Source of the DNA: Hydnum rufescens UP504
Lineage: Eukaryota > Basidiomycota > Agaricomycetes > Cantharellales > Hydnaceae
Reading direction: 5' to 3'
Assembly: GCA_014904985.1 (NCBI GenBank)
Contig: MU128925.1
Span: 20,052 to 84,051, forward strand
Length of the DNA: 64,000 bases
Shown: positions 22,641-35,855 of the stretch, one piece after another
Numbering within the stretch: the stretch's first letter is position 1
Layout: each line of letters begins with the position of its first letter
Notes under the pieces: model-generated
Databases searched by the model: none
Seen by the model: the letters and a program-made list of their open reading frames with translations, nothing else
Told to the model about the DNA's origin: nothing
Program-made: the position numbers and the translations under genes

Positions 22641-23760
22641 ATGGATCCGGACATTGCGCGCCAGCTAGACATCCAGAAAGCCGAGGTTCGTCGTCGCCGT
22701 CGTCATGTCGAGAACGCGTCTTGCTCACCGACTCGAACTCTCAGCTTGCAAAATCTTTCAACGAGTGTGCCATCGTGTTGCGACGTACAGCAGGTGTCGC
22801 TGAGCACCTCGCTACTGTCGTCAACCATGTGTCTTTTCTCTCTTCTCCGCCTGAACAAAAGTCACAATATCTCGCAGTGCTCGATATCGCGAACTCTCTC
22901 TCCGCTCTCGTGCCTTCTCCGAATGCCACCCCTGCCGCTCCCTCTAATAAGCGCAAAGCTGGCGCGTTAAAGGAACCCAAGGAAAAGAAGGAGAAGGCGG
23001 CCAAAGATCCTAATGCGCCCAAGAAGCCGGCTACTGCCTATTTGCTCTATCAGAATAAGGTTCGCGCGAACGTCAAGGCAGAAAATCCGGAATTCACCAA
23101 TAAGGAGCTCATGGGGAAAATTGGGGCATTGTGGAGTGCACTGCCCGACAATGAGAAGCAGGTCAGTTTCAGCGCGTGCGTCCCCTTCAGAATCCCTGAA
23201 GTGAGGTGCTGTGCCATGATCAGCCATATCACGATGCGGTCACGAAAGCCCGAGAGCAGTACGCGAAAGATGTCAGTGAATACGAAGAAAACAAGGAGGG
23301 TGGTGCAGCTGCCGTGAGCATTCTTTTCCGCGCGTCCGTTCTATTGCAGTCCCACAAATATCGCTAATTAACCTGTTGTTGTTGTAGCCTGCTGACGCTT
23401 CTGTTATTTCCGCACCAAAAAAGAAGGATATCAAAGAAAAGCCTAAGAAGCTGGAGACGAAGAAAGCCTCACCACCGCCGCCGCTTGTTCCAGCGAAACC
23501 GAAGACTGCTCCTCCGCCCGAGTCATCTGAAGAGGGATCCGAGGTAGAATTTCGTTAGAATTCACCGTAGTACTTCACTCACAGTTATTCTCATCCCTCA
23601 GGAGGAAAGCTCAGACGACGATGACGAAGAGGAGGATGAAGAGGAAGAAGATGAACCTCCGAAACAGCAAAAAAAGAAGCAAAAGCTGGACTCAACGCCC
23701 GCTAGCAAACCTATCCCCGTTATGTTGTCGAGCACAAAGAAGGCGAAGGAGAAAAAGTGA
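22641..23760 (+). CDS. HMG-box chromatin protein
   Basis: Five exons, with introns at 22686-22744, 23162-23223, 23314-23387 and 23544-23601, give about 290 residues. The N-terminal 70 residues form a helical region (LAKSFNECAIVLRR, VAEHLATVVNHV). A Lys-rich linker leads to one HMG box (DPNAPKKPATAYLLYQNK, then IGALWSALPDNEKQPYHDA). The C-terminal third is low-complexity: Lys/Pro-rich, a run of about 20 Asp and Glu, then a basic end (KKAKEKK). A single box behind a helical N-terminus recalls Nhp10-type subunits of chromatin remodellers as well as general HMGB proteins; I cannot choose between them. It should bend DNA non-specifically in the nucleus. The start ATG at 22641 was chosen because it splices in frame into the conserved helical part. 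Confidence 0.85.
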
Positions 23761-24387
23761 CGGGACCCGTTATTTGGACGAAAAATCACCCGCGTCCCCA
23801 GCATTGGGGCGTGAACATTAATATACTTGAAACTGCCGTATTCTGTTTGTTCTGCTTTCTTGCCGTCGTGTCCATATTCGAGTTTTGCACGTCTTAATTC
23901 TTAGGTCCGTTGAGTGTACCCTGTGCTCCACTGAAGGGGATATGAGGATAGAGTCTGCAGGCCTTGCTCAATTTGGCCGAGATATCCGCTGCGATTGGCT
24001 GAGGCTTCGAACGTCCGAGGTGTCCACCACATGTGACCCCTCTGAGGGACGGGGATGATGAGGGAATCGTGACAATCTCACGCTCCCTCAGATCAGCATT
24101 ATTCCAGGGGCGATTTTGGGATAGTAGTATGGCATCCATGGTCGGACGGTATCATCCATACTCGGGATCGGGGCTTGCCGGATCTGTTCACGTCTTCTCC
24201 TGTGTTTCTTCCCTCTCGTCATGGATTGTCAATTGCAAGAACCTCACTGAATTGGTAACTAGTATGTGAACGCTGTACGTGTCCCAAACCCAATTCCTTC
24301 TAGCTCTCGATTGTCAAGCCGGACACTAAGACAGGACTCGTTCCATTGCCTCGGCTGGCATCAGATGTCTGCCTTTATGCACTCCAC
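23761..24387. other. Convergent intergenic region, 3' ends of two genes
   Basis: This 627-bp stretch lies between the tail-to-tail HMG-box and TAD2 genes and should hold both 3' UTRs and termination signals. A short minus-strand frame at 23894-24139 has no recognisable motif. Nothing else is seen. Confidence 0.4.
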
Positions 24388-25211
24388 TCAGATCGACCGA
24401 CCCTCGTCTACTCCAGCAATCCTTGAAATATCTGTTTTCAGCATGCGTCGAGCTTTGGAACGGGGGACAGGGGCTAAACCAGGGCTCTCGTTTTAGATAT
24501 ATTCTCTATGTAGATGAAACAGGATTATGACCTTTCGAATTCTCGGTGAGATAGAACCGTCGCAAAATTAGAATACATTCGTCCCTTCGGTACCCGAACT
24601 TGCACGGGTAAGGCGTGTGCACGGGATGTGGAAGTCTAGACACAAGACAGGGTGTCAATGCAGCAGCCAGTCGCAATATGCAGTTAACTCACGCCTCATT
24701 CACACCAAGCACCCCTCCACATCCTCCGAAGCGCTCGTTCGTACAGCCAAAGTAAACCTCCCTGATTCCAAGTTGGCGGAGAGCAGAGGCACACATGACA
24801 CATGGTTCCACAGTGACGTAGAGCGTGACACCCTCTAAAGGACGCTGCGAGGGAGGAAATGCGATAATCTCGGGAGTACTAAGCATGTAGTCAATCGCCT
24901 CCAGCTCAGCATGTCTCGTGGCCTTCCCAAATAATTATAGGGTGGCAATTATGCATTACAGGAGGAGTCTTGCTCACATTTCGAAGTTCATTGGTGCGAT
25001 TGCGGGCCGAAGCCAGCACTCTTCCTTCTCGCACAAAGACGCAGCCTACGGGTACCTCTTCAGCTTGGAGTGCTTTTTCTGCCTATGAGGACATGTACCT
25101 TGAGTATTCCGGCGCGACGACATCACTTCGTATACATGCCATTTCTAGAGCCAAATCCATCCATATCAGATGTTCTCTCTCCTGCTCTTCAACGAGTACA
25201 TGTGTGATCAT
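24388..25211 (-). CDS. TAD2: tRNA-specific adenosine-34 deaminase subunit TAD2 (ADAT2)
   Basis: Five exons read on the minus strand from the ATG at 25211. Exon 1 gives [12 protein letters not shown], then an intron of about 48 nt leads to [12 protein letters not shown]. After an intron at [13 protein letters not shown] comes the zinc-binding HAE motif with the catalytic Glu, followed by the second zinc motif PCVMC in [17 protein letters not shown]. The last exons give the [12 protein letters not shown] block and the tail [11 protein letters not shown] with TGA at 24388-24390. This is the catalytic subunit of the enzyme that converts A34 to inosine in tRNA anticodons, working with TAD3. The first intron boundary is the least certain. 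It is divergent from the JmjC gene, with 180 bp between starts. Confidence 0.88.
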
Positions 25212-25391
25212 TTAGTGAGCTCGCAGCCGCTCTGATAAAACCGGGATATCTGAAGGCCCCGGGGGATTACTCGAATTTGCTTCTACTGTTTTTTTCTAGG
25301 ATTCCGATGCGGGATTTGCCGGACGACTACAGCTAACAGCCATTGGACCGTCTTATTGCTTCTCTTCTCGCCATCAGCGCTAGCGCAATAG

Positions 25392-28300
25392 ATGGGGAAG
25401 CTGCCCTTGGGTCTTGACGAATACTTATCTTCCAGAAGTTCAAGTCTAGTGTCCTCGCCTCCCGTTTCCTCTGTTCGGCGCCTCGTACCCTTGGAACCAT
25501 TAGTTCAACAAGAATTGCGGGAATTGGTGCCGCTCGTTCCCCAAGTGGTACATGCACGGGCCCCTCTCCCCAAACCGGAATCATATCCCGAGAATCTCAT
25601 CGATGTTCTAGCTCCTCATACCGTTCACACCTCGATGCCCTCCGTTCTCGATGATCCCATCTGGAAGAGCAAACGTCAAATCAGCCAGGAACTTGGGGTA
25701 TACACTAGCATCTCCCAGTCATCTAATACTCAGTCGTCTAACACTGTTGAGGTCAGAGGAGGTGCGATACGTTCGTTCATTGGATGTACCCTTTCCTTAC
25801 ACATTGCGTTAGATGCTCGGTATCGAAGACACGTGTCTGGAGATACTTTTCATGGAGCCTTGGTCCCTCCAATGAAAGAGCCTTTACATTTCCAGACGTT
25901 CGCCACCCCTGTGTTGGAAAGGGATCCCCACTCCGAAACGCCCTGGACCCCTTCAGCCGTCCTTCATAATGGAAAGGATGAAGCGGGCGAAACATCTGGC
26001 TCTCTGTTGACAACGCAGACGGATCCACCCCCCAGGGTCGGCACCCAAATGGTCATTTACAAATGTCCTGTACCAGGCCACCCGCACGACCCCGTCTCGA
26101 ATAATGTCGTCGAACACATGCTGAAGAATAAATGCAGTGGCGGCATGGTTATGGAAATCATAACGGTAGCATTCGTATGTGTTGACTGCACGATGCATAC
26201 CTATTCCCAGGATACCATGCGTCTGCACCTGGGCAACTGCAAGCCATTCCTTGCGCGAAAGCGCACCGAGTCTGCTAGAGACGTTAATGGTGTATTTCCA
26301 TTCGCCCCCGAGAGGCAGCCGTCACCTTTCCACCCTCAATTGTCTTCTCTCGAGCCGAATGAGGGTGTTGACGCCAGTATCAGCAGACGTGCGAACCCGG
26401 CAACAGGATCAAATCTGGATGAAGATCAGTCTGGTCCAATCACACGATATTCGTCATGTACGACCCGTGCATCTCAGATTGATGTACCAGACTGATACTG
26501 TCTCTTGTATCCTTAGCTTCGTTGTCAAGCATTTCTCAGTTTCCCTTTCCTCACTCAGACCCTTTTGATAGTCTCTCTACGAAACCTCGGCCTCTGCAAC
26601 AGCTAACTGCCATCAATTTTGCCCCGTTGACTGTGCTGAAAGCGTTAGGAGCTTCTGATGTGTCAGATTTTACAATGGGTGGTGCGAATATCGTGTGACG
26701 GTTATTTAGATACTTTTGACTTACTGGCGTATTTGACATCAGCCATAGATATTTCTCGCAGCTCGTTGAAGGGCCATTCGACGGTCGCATCACCCCGGGC
26801 ACCTCAGCCGAGCATGCAGATAATGATGACTCTGAAGATTCCAAAATCGTCCGTGAAAGTCTCGAGCTCAACAAGGAGACGTCCTCGGCGCCTTCGACGC
26901 CTTCTTCCTCCGTCTTGGTCCCTATTTTAACTGGAAGGCGAAGTTCGGGGTTGTCCAGCTCAAGCTGGGGATGGACATGCTCGCAGTGTACTCTGAATGC
27001 CAGGTATGATTCGAGGGATCTAGTGGATTCTCATATCAAAGAGGAACAGTGTGGGGGCAGACCAACGAAGTCTTTGGATCCAGAATCCACTCGATGCCAC
27101 ACCTGCTTCGCGACATTTCTTGGTCCGTCCGAGCTGGACAAGCATGAATGTGTGAAAGGGCGAATCCTCGCATCCGGTAGCACGTCTAGTCCTATGACCG
27201 CATCAAAGTTGGAAGATGGCGGAAAAACAAAGGAAAAGAGCCCGCGGCGTGGTAAATCGCGGAAATCCGCTGCCCAAATACCCAAGAATGCCACTCAGCC
27301 TCGCCAATCTCACGAAGGCTCGACTGTAATCGACATCAGCCAGACGCTCTTCGAGCTCTTTGCGTGTGACAAGTGCGCCATACTGGAAGACCAGGATAAT
27401 CCGGAGTATAAATACCCCAGTATTTCGGGTGTCCGGCGCCATGAGTCTTTCAGGCGCTGTGGTGGAGAGGGGACCAAGGCCTTTTGCAGACCCTACCAGG
27501 TGTGCGATAGCTGCTATCGCCCTTGGTTTTCCAAGCGTGCCTGGCAGGGGCATTGTGCGAGAGGGTGTGGTGGTCGTCCGGCCTCCAGACCTAGAGCCCC
27601 ATCTTCGCAAGGCTCAGTATCGTCGGATGAGGTCACTATAAGCGCCAAAGGAGCATCGGGTGCCCAGTCCCAACCCTCTGGGAATCATTCGACTTATAGC
27701 CCTATGTTTGGTAAGCCCTCTGCCGTTGTGCATCTTGCTTGCCTAGTTTTATACGTGTCCAACATATAGACAGGAATAATGTTACCGAAATGCCCTACTA
27801 TGCAACTGGTCGCCCAGTACGGAAAGCTGGGTTGAAAAGCCACGAGCGTACATATATATCATATCTTCCATGTGATCATTATGTTCATGAAGCTAACTAA
27901 TCAAGGATGTAGGCACCTCCTCCATCGCGTCCTTGCTAGATCCGATACCCAGGTCTCTACCATCCACGTCAAAGTCAGTACTGCAGAAGCGACTATCCTC
28001 TGGTTGGCCCCCAATGTTTCTCGTTCCAACTCCATGATTAACTCGAAGTCTCGTTTCAGATCGGTTTGCTGAGACTCCCAAACGACAAAAACTTGACCCC
28101 AAAATTGAAGACGAGAGCGATTTCGAAGCCTTGACCCGGTTGAAAGGTATGCATGTCGTTAGAACAGTGACGTCGTCCTCAGAATTTCGGTGATCCCTAG
28201 GCAGGGGGAAATCTGCGAACCAAGAGTTAGCTATCCGTTCACTCTCTGTGTTTATTCAATCCGAGAAGACGGACGAGTCATCGCCCTCCTCTAAGCGGAC

Positions 28301-30678
28301 CTATGGCGAGGACGGTACCGAGATAGATCGCCCCATCGTGAAACGAAAACGCACCTGGGAGACGGAGCTGGATCAGCATGATGATGCGCATTTGGTCACC
28401 CAGATTCAAAAGAAGGGCTGCCAAAGATACTCCCCTGCTATACCTTGGCAATGTGTTGCTTGCCGACGAAGGCAATATGGAGACGCTTGCCGATTTACTG
28501 GAATTCGCGAGTTCACCCTCCGAGGCGATGTAATCGTTGATCGGCGATTTGTGTCGAATACGTCTAAAACCCTCCTAGATTTGCCAAGGGAATGGAATAT
28601 CATCCCCAGTTCCGCCCAGATTACTGCCATCAAGGTAGGCATATCCTCGTGTCCCCCTCATAGCCCGGCACTTACCACTGGCGGGTGCAGCGTGCAGTCG
28701 CGAACACACTTCGTGATCCCCTTCGCCATGAGCTCGCGCACTTGGAACAATCGGGGATGATTCGCCGACCCCTAGAAGTAGAAGTTCGAGCAACTTGTGG
28801 TACGTCTTTCTACACTTCGTTTCATTTGGTCCTTGACACGCTAGTCGTAGACACATGCATGACTTCCATATTTTCTGGCTCTTGGATGTGTTCGTGTTGT
28901 GGGAGGGAGATATGTGGCGACTGCTATGCCTCTCTCGCCGCTTATGACTACTTAGAGCCAAAAGTTGGTCGTGTGGTACTCAAGCGATTCGGATCAAAGT
29001 CCCTCGCTAGCAAGGAGGAAATTACTCGCAACCGGCACCTTTACTGCGAGTTCAACTACGCTCACTTCAGGAGCGGCTTCATCCCTGTATCCCGGTTTGA
29101 TCCCCCGCTGCTTAAAAATATCATTGCGGCAATGGATGTCCTCCTAGAAACCGGATCTGGCTCTCAAGACCATGAGGCACCGCGTGCAGATGTTGCATCA
29201 AATCATTCTTTCGCTACGCTCGATTATCTCCCGACATCTCCAACTCATAGGTTTGTGCTGTGCAGAGAACGGAATGGTTGAGGCATCTAATCCTTTCATG
29301 CCCTTATCAGTGAATCTAGAACACCCGCTTTTGTCCCTGTGTTTAATAATTTCATCAAGGCTAAGAACCTTCCATCCTCTGGCTCTACCGGTCCCCCCGA
29401 AGGTTTCGATCCCCACATTTCACTATACCCTGGGGGATCTACAATCGTGACCGACGATCCCTCTGGGATCTTGAGTCTTCCCCTCCTTGTGTTCCCTCAC
29501 GAGGCTTTGACAGAGGATATGTTCCGGACTGTCTGGGCGAGCGGTGAACCATTGGTCGTCACCGGACTGCTCCCCCGATTCACTATAACATGGAATCCCG
29601 ACTACTTCATTAAGACCTATGGTAACCAAGATTGCAGTATCGTTGAATGCCAGAGCGAGGTAGAGACAGAGTCTACAGTCAAAACGTTCTTTGAACAGTT
29701 TGGTAAATATGATGCACGAGATGGTCGGCTGAAGTTAAAGGTGTTTATTGATTTAACAAACACGAAATTTTCAGTTCCCTGATGCTCTATCATAGGACTG
29801 GCCCCCAACTGAGGACTTCAAAGCGTCTTTCCCTGAGCTGTTTGCGGATTTCAGCCAGGCCGTTCCCATCCCGAATTACACTCGACGGGACGGTGCTCTC
29901 AACATCGCATCGCATTTCCCGGGCAATGCTGTAGCACCCGATCTCGGTAAGCAATGACGTTTGCCGCCTCACAGGCGGATATAGATCCTGGATAAAATAT
30001 TGTAACAGGACCGAAGATGTATAACGCGTTCGAGTCATACGAAGGAGCTGGTGGCAAAGGATCCACCCGTCTGCACATGGACATGGCAGATGCCGTGAAC
30101 GTAATGAATTACGCGGCTCCCCGTAAAGACGGGTCCCCTGGATATGCGGCATGGAATATATTTCGAGCATCGGATGCCAGGCTCGTTCGCGATTTCCTCA
30201 AGGAACATTTTCCTGATGCGTCCGAAGGTCTCGATCCTATCCACTCCCAGGTGCACTTCCTCGATACTGCATTACGGGCTCGATTGTACGCGGAGAAGGG
30301 CGTTCGAAGCTGGCGTATCGAACAGAAGCCTGGCGAAGCGGTCTTCATTCCGGCAGGATGTGCCCATCAGGTGTGCAATTCCCGAGAAAATTTTCTTCAA
30401 TTCCTTGGATTCACGCGCGTACCCTTTAGGTTTGCAACATGGCTGATTGCATAAAGGTCGCTGTAGACTTTGTCAGCCCGGAGAACGTGCGAAGATGCGA
30501 GATTCTGACTCGTGAGTTCCGCGAGCAGAACCAAACTCAGGCATGGAAAGAGGATGTTTTACAACTCCGCACCATGATGTGGTACGCTTGGTTGTCTTGC
30601 GAGCGTCTCGAGCAGCTTCGCGCAGGTAAAGCCAAAGAACCATCAACTTGTAGCAATCCCCTCGAACAGCGTGTATAA
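25392..30678 (+). CDS. KDM3-like JmjC histone demethylase with N-terminal zinc-finger-like modules
   Basis: About 13 exons splice into one frame of roughly 1,450 codons, starting at an ATG right after an in-frame TAG. The N-terminal half carries Cys/His modules (YKCPVPGHPHD, FVCVDCTMH; WTCSQC and CHTCFATF with paired Cys and His; CDKCAILED). The middle is Ser/Pro-rich with a basic patch KRKRTW. A zinc region follows: WQCVACRRRQYGDACRF near 28455, then CDTCM, MCSCCGREICGDCY. The JmjC domain spans about 29500-30500, with Fe(II) ligands in HMDMADAVN (H, D) and CAHQV (H), preceded by DWPPTEDF and GPKMYNAF. The end reads IKVAVDFVSPENV with TAA at 30676-30678. The family removes H3K9 methyl groups in the nucleus using 2-oxoglutarate. 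It faces SSK1 tail to tail, 289 bp apart. Confidence 0.85.
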
Positions 30679-30967
30679 TTTATTCCGTACATTTGACATT
30701 GTATTACTCTCCAACATCTCACCATAAACCCAAGAGAAATACAGAAACATAGAAAGGAAGGCAAGGAATAATGCATATCCGATAGCCTAGTGGTTGTCCT
30801 CTTTGAGTTTAAGGCCCTGTGATTGGGCCAATAAAAAGGAGAAGTGTTCCGGATAGGGCAGATCAGAGCACTGGCAAGCAGCACAGAATGGAAAAACAAG
30901 GCAAGCACACATCCCACCGAGACCCACACCAAACCTTCAATCGCCACGTTCTTGTGGGAATATAACG

Positions 30968-33900
30968 TCACTGACCTGGCACGGCTGAAGGAGACGAGGG
31001 CGAAGGGGGGACATCCATATACTGAGTATTCTTTCGATGGCGGACATCGGAGGACACCACTACCTCGGGGCTGAAAGAATGCTCGTGCCCCATCTGCAAA
31101 ACAGAAGCAATGGATGGACTATGCAGGGGCTTCTGTCCCAATACGACACTACCGTTCTGTCTGGCTTGTTCCTCTTTGGCACGCCCTATGAGGTGAATAG
31201 GGTGTGCTCTTTTTCCCGAGATCAACTCCCCACTAGGTTTCTCATCTAGGCCTAACGGCTCACGAATCGGAGTTGGAGACGAACGATTCTGTGATCTCGG
31301 TCTTCGAAAGTTGCCGGACTTGGAACGTGACGCTTTTGAGTGAGGCATCGTGGGTGCTGATCGAATATTGGTTCCTGGAATCCGAAGCTCGAGGGCTTGA
31401 GCACGAGCATCTTGCCTCTCCTGAATGGCGCGTGTTTGATCAGGGTTCGCCCACATTTGTAAGGCTTTGATAGAGCCCCATTCGATAATTTTTTTGTCAA
31501 GCCAGTGTAAATGGACGGGCTTCGTCAGGAAGTCATTGCATCCTGCGGCCAGAGCGTTCACACGGTCGCTCTGCAGAGAAGAAGCAGTGAGAGCGACGAT
31601 AATGACGGAAGAATGGTACGGCGTCGTTGGCACAGATCGAGGGGAGTCAGAGAGCACACGCCCTGCATCGGATGCTGTCATTGAGTTCTCAGACGCTCCG
31701 ACCTTCTCAAGTCTCCTTATCTCTTTGGTTGCCTCGATGCCGTCCATGACAGGCATCTGGATGTCCATCTACAAGAGCGTCACATCAACGAGGAATGGCT
31801 GATAAATGACAGCGCAAGGCTGACCAAGATAAGGTGAAACTGTCCCGTACGCCACTTCTCTACTGCCTCTTGCCCATTATTGGCGGTGGCATACTTCAAT
31901 TTTTTGCGACGCATCCACGTTGTTAGAATAGTCTGGTTGATAGGGTTATCTACAATATTCGGTTAGTCGCACTATAAAACCTAGTGGTAGATCGACATTA
32001 TTTGCCTTCCACTATGAGAACGCTAATTGGAGGCGTTATCGCAGATTGAACTTTAGACTTCGCAGAAATGGGTGATGTTTTGGGCTCCGAAGACTTTCGC
32101 GAGGGTTTGGGCCCTTTCTTGGCTTTGGCTGAAGCCAATGACGGGGATGGAAGAGCTTCAGACCCAGTGGCAGGCCCCGTGACCTGGTTTTCCGCAGTAC
32201 CGTGTGCAATCAGCTCTTGGACACTATTTGTCCGAGAGGGCAATTGTGCACGGTTGTCGACGACCTGGGCATCGACTCCAGAAAGAGGCCGGATTGTCGA
32301 GGAAGGAGATTTTGGCCATTGGAAGGCTGGTCCAGGTGTCGCCGATGGTTCTCCAAAGAGAGTTCTTCGTTCTCGAGCTATGGGACGAATGGGCGAATCC
32401 TCTTCGGATTGATGAACACTCAGTCGGCGAGCAACGAGGGGTCGATTTGATAGAGAATATGCAATCTCCGGGGGTCCTTGGGCTGAATTCGGCCGTGAAT
32501 GCGAGGATGATGGTCGAGATTGACCAGCGGGGATGAATGACAAAACTGTCGGAGTCGGAGTATCATCCTCAGCACCTTCCTTACTGCGGCCTTCTGGAGT
32601 GGGTGCGGATCCCGATGGAATGCTTGCCAACGATCCAGTAGATCGCTCTTTATTGGCGGGGATTTGAGGAGGCCGAGGGACTTGTGGATGACGCCGAAGC
32701 CCTAGGGAGGGCCGAATAGAGCCGCTGTGGGGGTCAATGTATGGTGATGAGCGCTTCAGTGGCACTGGAGGGAGTTCTGTGATCGAGGCCACTCCTTTTG
32801 CATTGGGGCGGCGTGGCTGAAAGAATATTCCAGCAGGACGTCCATCAGGACTCTGGACCATTAGCCCAGATGCTGCAGAGCCACCACCGATCTTGACAGC
32901 CGCAGAAGGGAAGTACTCCATAGGATCCGCGCTTAATGGTGACGCCGCCGGCTGGCCTTGATCAGATGAGCTTGCCAAGCCTGCTCCCCGCTCTCGGGGT
33001 GATCGGCTGGGAGCCATCCATTCGTTCAGCGACCCCTGAGATGAAATCACTGGGCCACGACCATTATTTGGAGAACTTGGACCGGCCGAAGCCGTGATGA
33101 TGCACTCGAGGGCATACGACGGGAAGGGAGAGGGGGCGAAGAGAGGCCGCCTGGACTTTGAGGAGATGTTGCGATGGGGTGAAAATACGGATCAATGGAC
33201 GGCCTGCGGTGTGCGGTGTGGAGAGCCGTGAGGAATCGCCGTGGTCCAGCAGGCTTGGGGACGACAATAATGTCAGGAATGGAAGAGGGGGGGACAAGGA
33301 ACAGGGCAGACTGTACAATGTCCTTCACAATTTTGAAGTTGCGGAGACTAGTGATATGAAGGATGACAGCTGATGAAGGTGGTTGGGGAAGATATTTGGC
33401 CCCAGATTGTTGCCGCCCTGATTTTGGAGTAGAATCGCCTGGAGTAGCCGCCCCAAAGACTTTATTCACTTGAGGCGAAGAACGAGGACGATGGTAGGAT
33501 GGAAGGGATGGACGATTGAGTAGAAAGACAGGAGAGCTATCGGGGCGATAACAATTGAGTCGCCGTCGAAGCACATCCACGTCATCATCAATAAGGATGA
33601 AGGAGGGCTCTAATGGTAATATCGAGTCTGAATGAGCACCCGACGCTACAGAGTCTGTTGCTGGAATGTCTTCAAGAGGTTTAGGGCTCGGTTGTCCATT
33701 CGATGCTTCAGAGATCGGCGAAACCGTGGGAGCAACCCTCGGGAAGCTGTCATATCCTAGTTTGGGAACACTACATGCCTCTTCTTCATCAACAGGTGCC
33801 GCAGTTCCTTCCACTGGGACGTGAACAACATCCAGCCCCCAGCTTGTAAGATAACTGGTCAAATGTCGAGCGAATGTACTGGACTCTGAGGCGTGAAGGA

Positions 33901-35261
33901 CCGCCCTTCTACCCTTGAGAACAGTTTCCGAGAAGATCGCCAGCTCTTCCAAGGTTGGTTCCTTAGAGAGTGGTAAACTGGTGGGGAGGGATAACAAACA
34001 ACCATTGACCTCGTCATCTTCAAGGGACAGTGAGGGAAGACTGGAGTCGATCATCATCATTGGTCCCCGCGTGAGGGGGATAGTCAAAGAATATAACGAG
34101 TCGCAGACTAGGGATGTGGTCGGTCTAGTGTGGGACGAAATATCGGCGCCTATTCGTGTCATAAGTCTCCGAAGAAAGACGCCATCGAGTTTGGGTGGAT
34201 CCCGCGGGAGCAGGAAAGATTCGTCTAATACCGGAGCGCATTTATGGGTGATATCAAACGTGCATGTCATTGGAACGCCTTCTGCCAAAATATCTGGACT
34301 GACAATCTCCCCTGGGGTAGCCTCCAGGGGCTCTTCTCCAGGGGGGACTGTTAAACACACGGAATTGAGGTGAAGTCCAAGTTCCAGCGAATCGCCTGGC
34401 TTAGATGCCAAGATGATTTGCCTCACGATCTGTAGATGCCAAACATCAATTATAAACAGAGTTGGGGAGGGGGAGGCTTACATGGGTCAGAATGAACATG
34501 ATGCAACACTCGTCGCCAATGACATTGATATGCTTCATGCCGACGTCACCGTGGTATAGCACAAGGTCCACACTCGAGCGGGAAGCAATCCCGCTGAGCA
34601 CATCTCCTACGCTCTGCAAGACTTCCCCGATGTCGAAGTTATCCCAAGCTCTATCAGGCTGAGCGTCCGGATTCGAGGCCGAATATTCGCGATCTGACGC
34701 AAAAAAACGGAGGTTGGCGGACATGAAGTTCAGATTTTTCATCGTTGTAAAGAGAGACGAGACAGAGGGTGATGGGAGTTGTACTGCGCAGGGCGAGAAC
34801 TGTTCTTTCACAGGGGCGAGAAGGTGTGGGGGCGAGATATGAAGTAACGTTTGAACGACTGCCTGAACAGAATCAGCCAGTTCATTCGAAAGCTCATAAA
34901 ATGCGAACAAGCTGGATGGTTGACTCGTCCCCCAATTCGCCGGCTGGAGATGGCCAAGGTGCTTTGATCCTGGCATAGAAATGGAGCGCGCAAGTCGAGG
35001 TAGACGACCGTACAGTGAAGGTGAGAAGTCGACTTCCCCCGTATCACCGACGTTACCCAGGATCGAATCATCACCCGGTTTTTCTAGCGGAGGTCCCGAA
35101 GCAAATGGATCACCCTCCAGTTCGGAAGGCGGATTTGAAGAGCAAGGTGACTCAGGTGCAGCTGCAGCGATATTTGAAGCCACAGCCAACTTCTCGGCCT
35201 CGTCGGTTGCGGCAGAGACAATGGCAAAGGAAAACTTGTTGTTGGGTCCCCCTGGCGGCAT
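30968..35261 (-). CDS. SSK1: SSK1-like response regulator of the HOG pathway
   Basis: Five or more exons on the minus strand encode about 1,250 residues. The receiver domain is near the C-terminus: [18 protein letters not shown], then [21 protein letters not shown] with the phospho-acceptor Asp in MDIQ, then [11 protein letters not shown] and the conserved Lys in FLTKPV. These match Ssk1 proteins, which relay phosphate from histidine kinases to the Ssk2/22 MAPKKK. Introns lie at 34427-34445, 33050-33117, 31950-32005 (GC...AG) and just before MDIQ. The middle is long, Ser/Pro-rich and disordered. The N-terminal part has an [21 protein letters not shown] segment resembling the start of a histidine-kinase ATPase domain, without a His box. 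The start at 35261 is the first Met of its exon; an upstream exon is possible. Confidence 0.82.
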
Positions 35262-35855
35262 TGAACGATCCCTCGCTCGACTAGGGACGAGATACGGGTG
35301 TCAATTCCTAGACAACTCCAGTACAAAGAGATAAGAATGAGGGTGCACATCGCTGCAAGAAGACGAGAGACCTTGTCTAATTCCACACCTGTGTTCTGCC
35401 TCTCGAAGAGTATAGCTTTCACGTTCTAAAGCGTTGTTATCGAGTGCACCTAATTATTATGTAACCGAGGCTTTGATTCCGTCGGGTGGCAGTACACCGT
35501 GAGACTCATGGTATCCTCAAAGGCCTTAGAGGATTACTGCCTTCTGCCGCTAGGCTGAGTGCTTCTAGACAGAAATATCCATAGTAGCCTATGAAAAAAA
35601 AAACGGGATCCAGTGCAATCGCTGCTCTTCAAATGGAGACAAGTCTCTTCACGGGTATTATTTGCACCGTACCATTGTGGATCGTTGTTCATCATACGTA
35701 CTTAACCACCTGAAAATTACCCAGGTTGTTGGAATAATTCCTTCTATATGCGACTTGGATCCAAAACATAAAGAAACTGTGTTTCTCAGATTTTCTCCAG
35801 ATGGCATTGGAGATTGTTGCCTCTCCTTGCACAGATCCACTTCGAAACATACGCA
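35262..35855. other. Intergenic region upstream of SSK1
   Basis: This holds the SSK1 promoter and possibly a 5' noncoding exon. A CTAG acceptor-like site on the minus strand near 35310 and a short frame MKAILFERQNTG (start 35422) are seen but could not be tied to the gene. No other feature was recognised. Confidence 0.35.

Noticed and set aside
23598..23804. Minus-strand frame with a long serine run
   Set aside because: It is the complement of the Asp/Glu-rich tail of the HMG-box protein.
33915..34373. 152-codon plus-strand frame opposite SSK1
   Set aside because: It is a shadow of the SSK1 coding exon, with no motif or splice context of its own. The same holds for plus-strand frames at 32068-32536.
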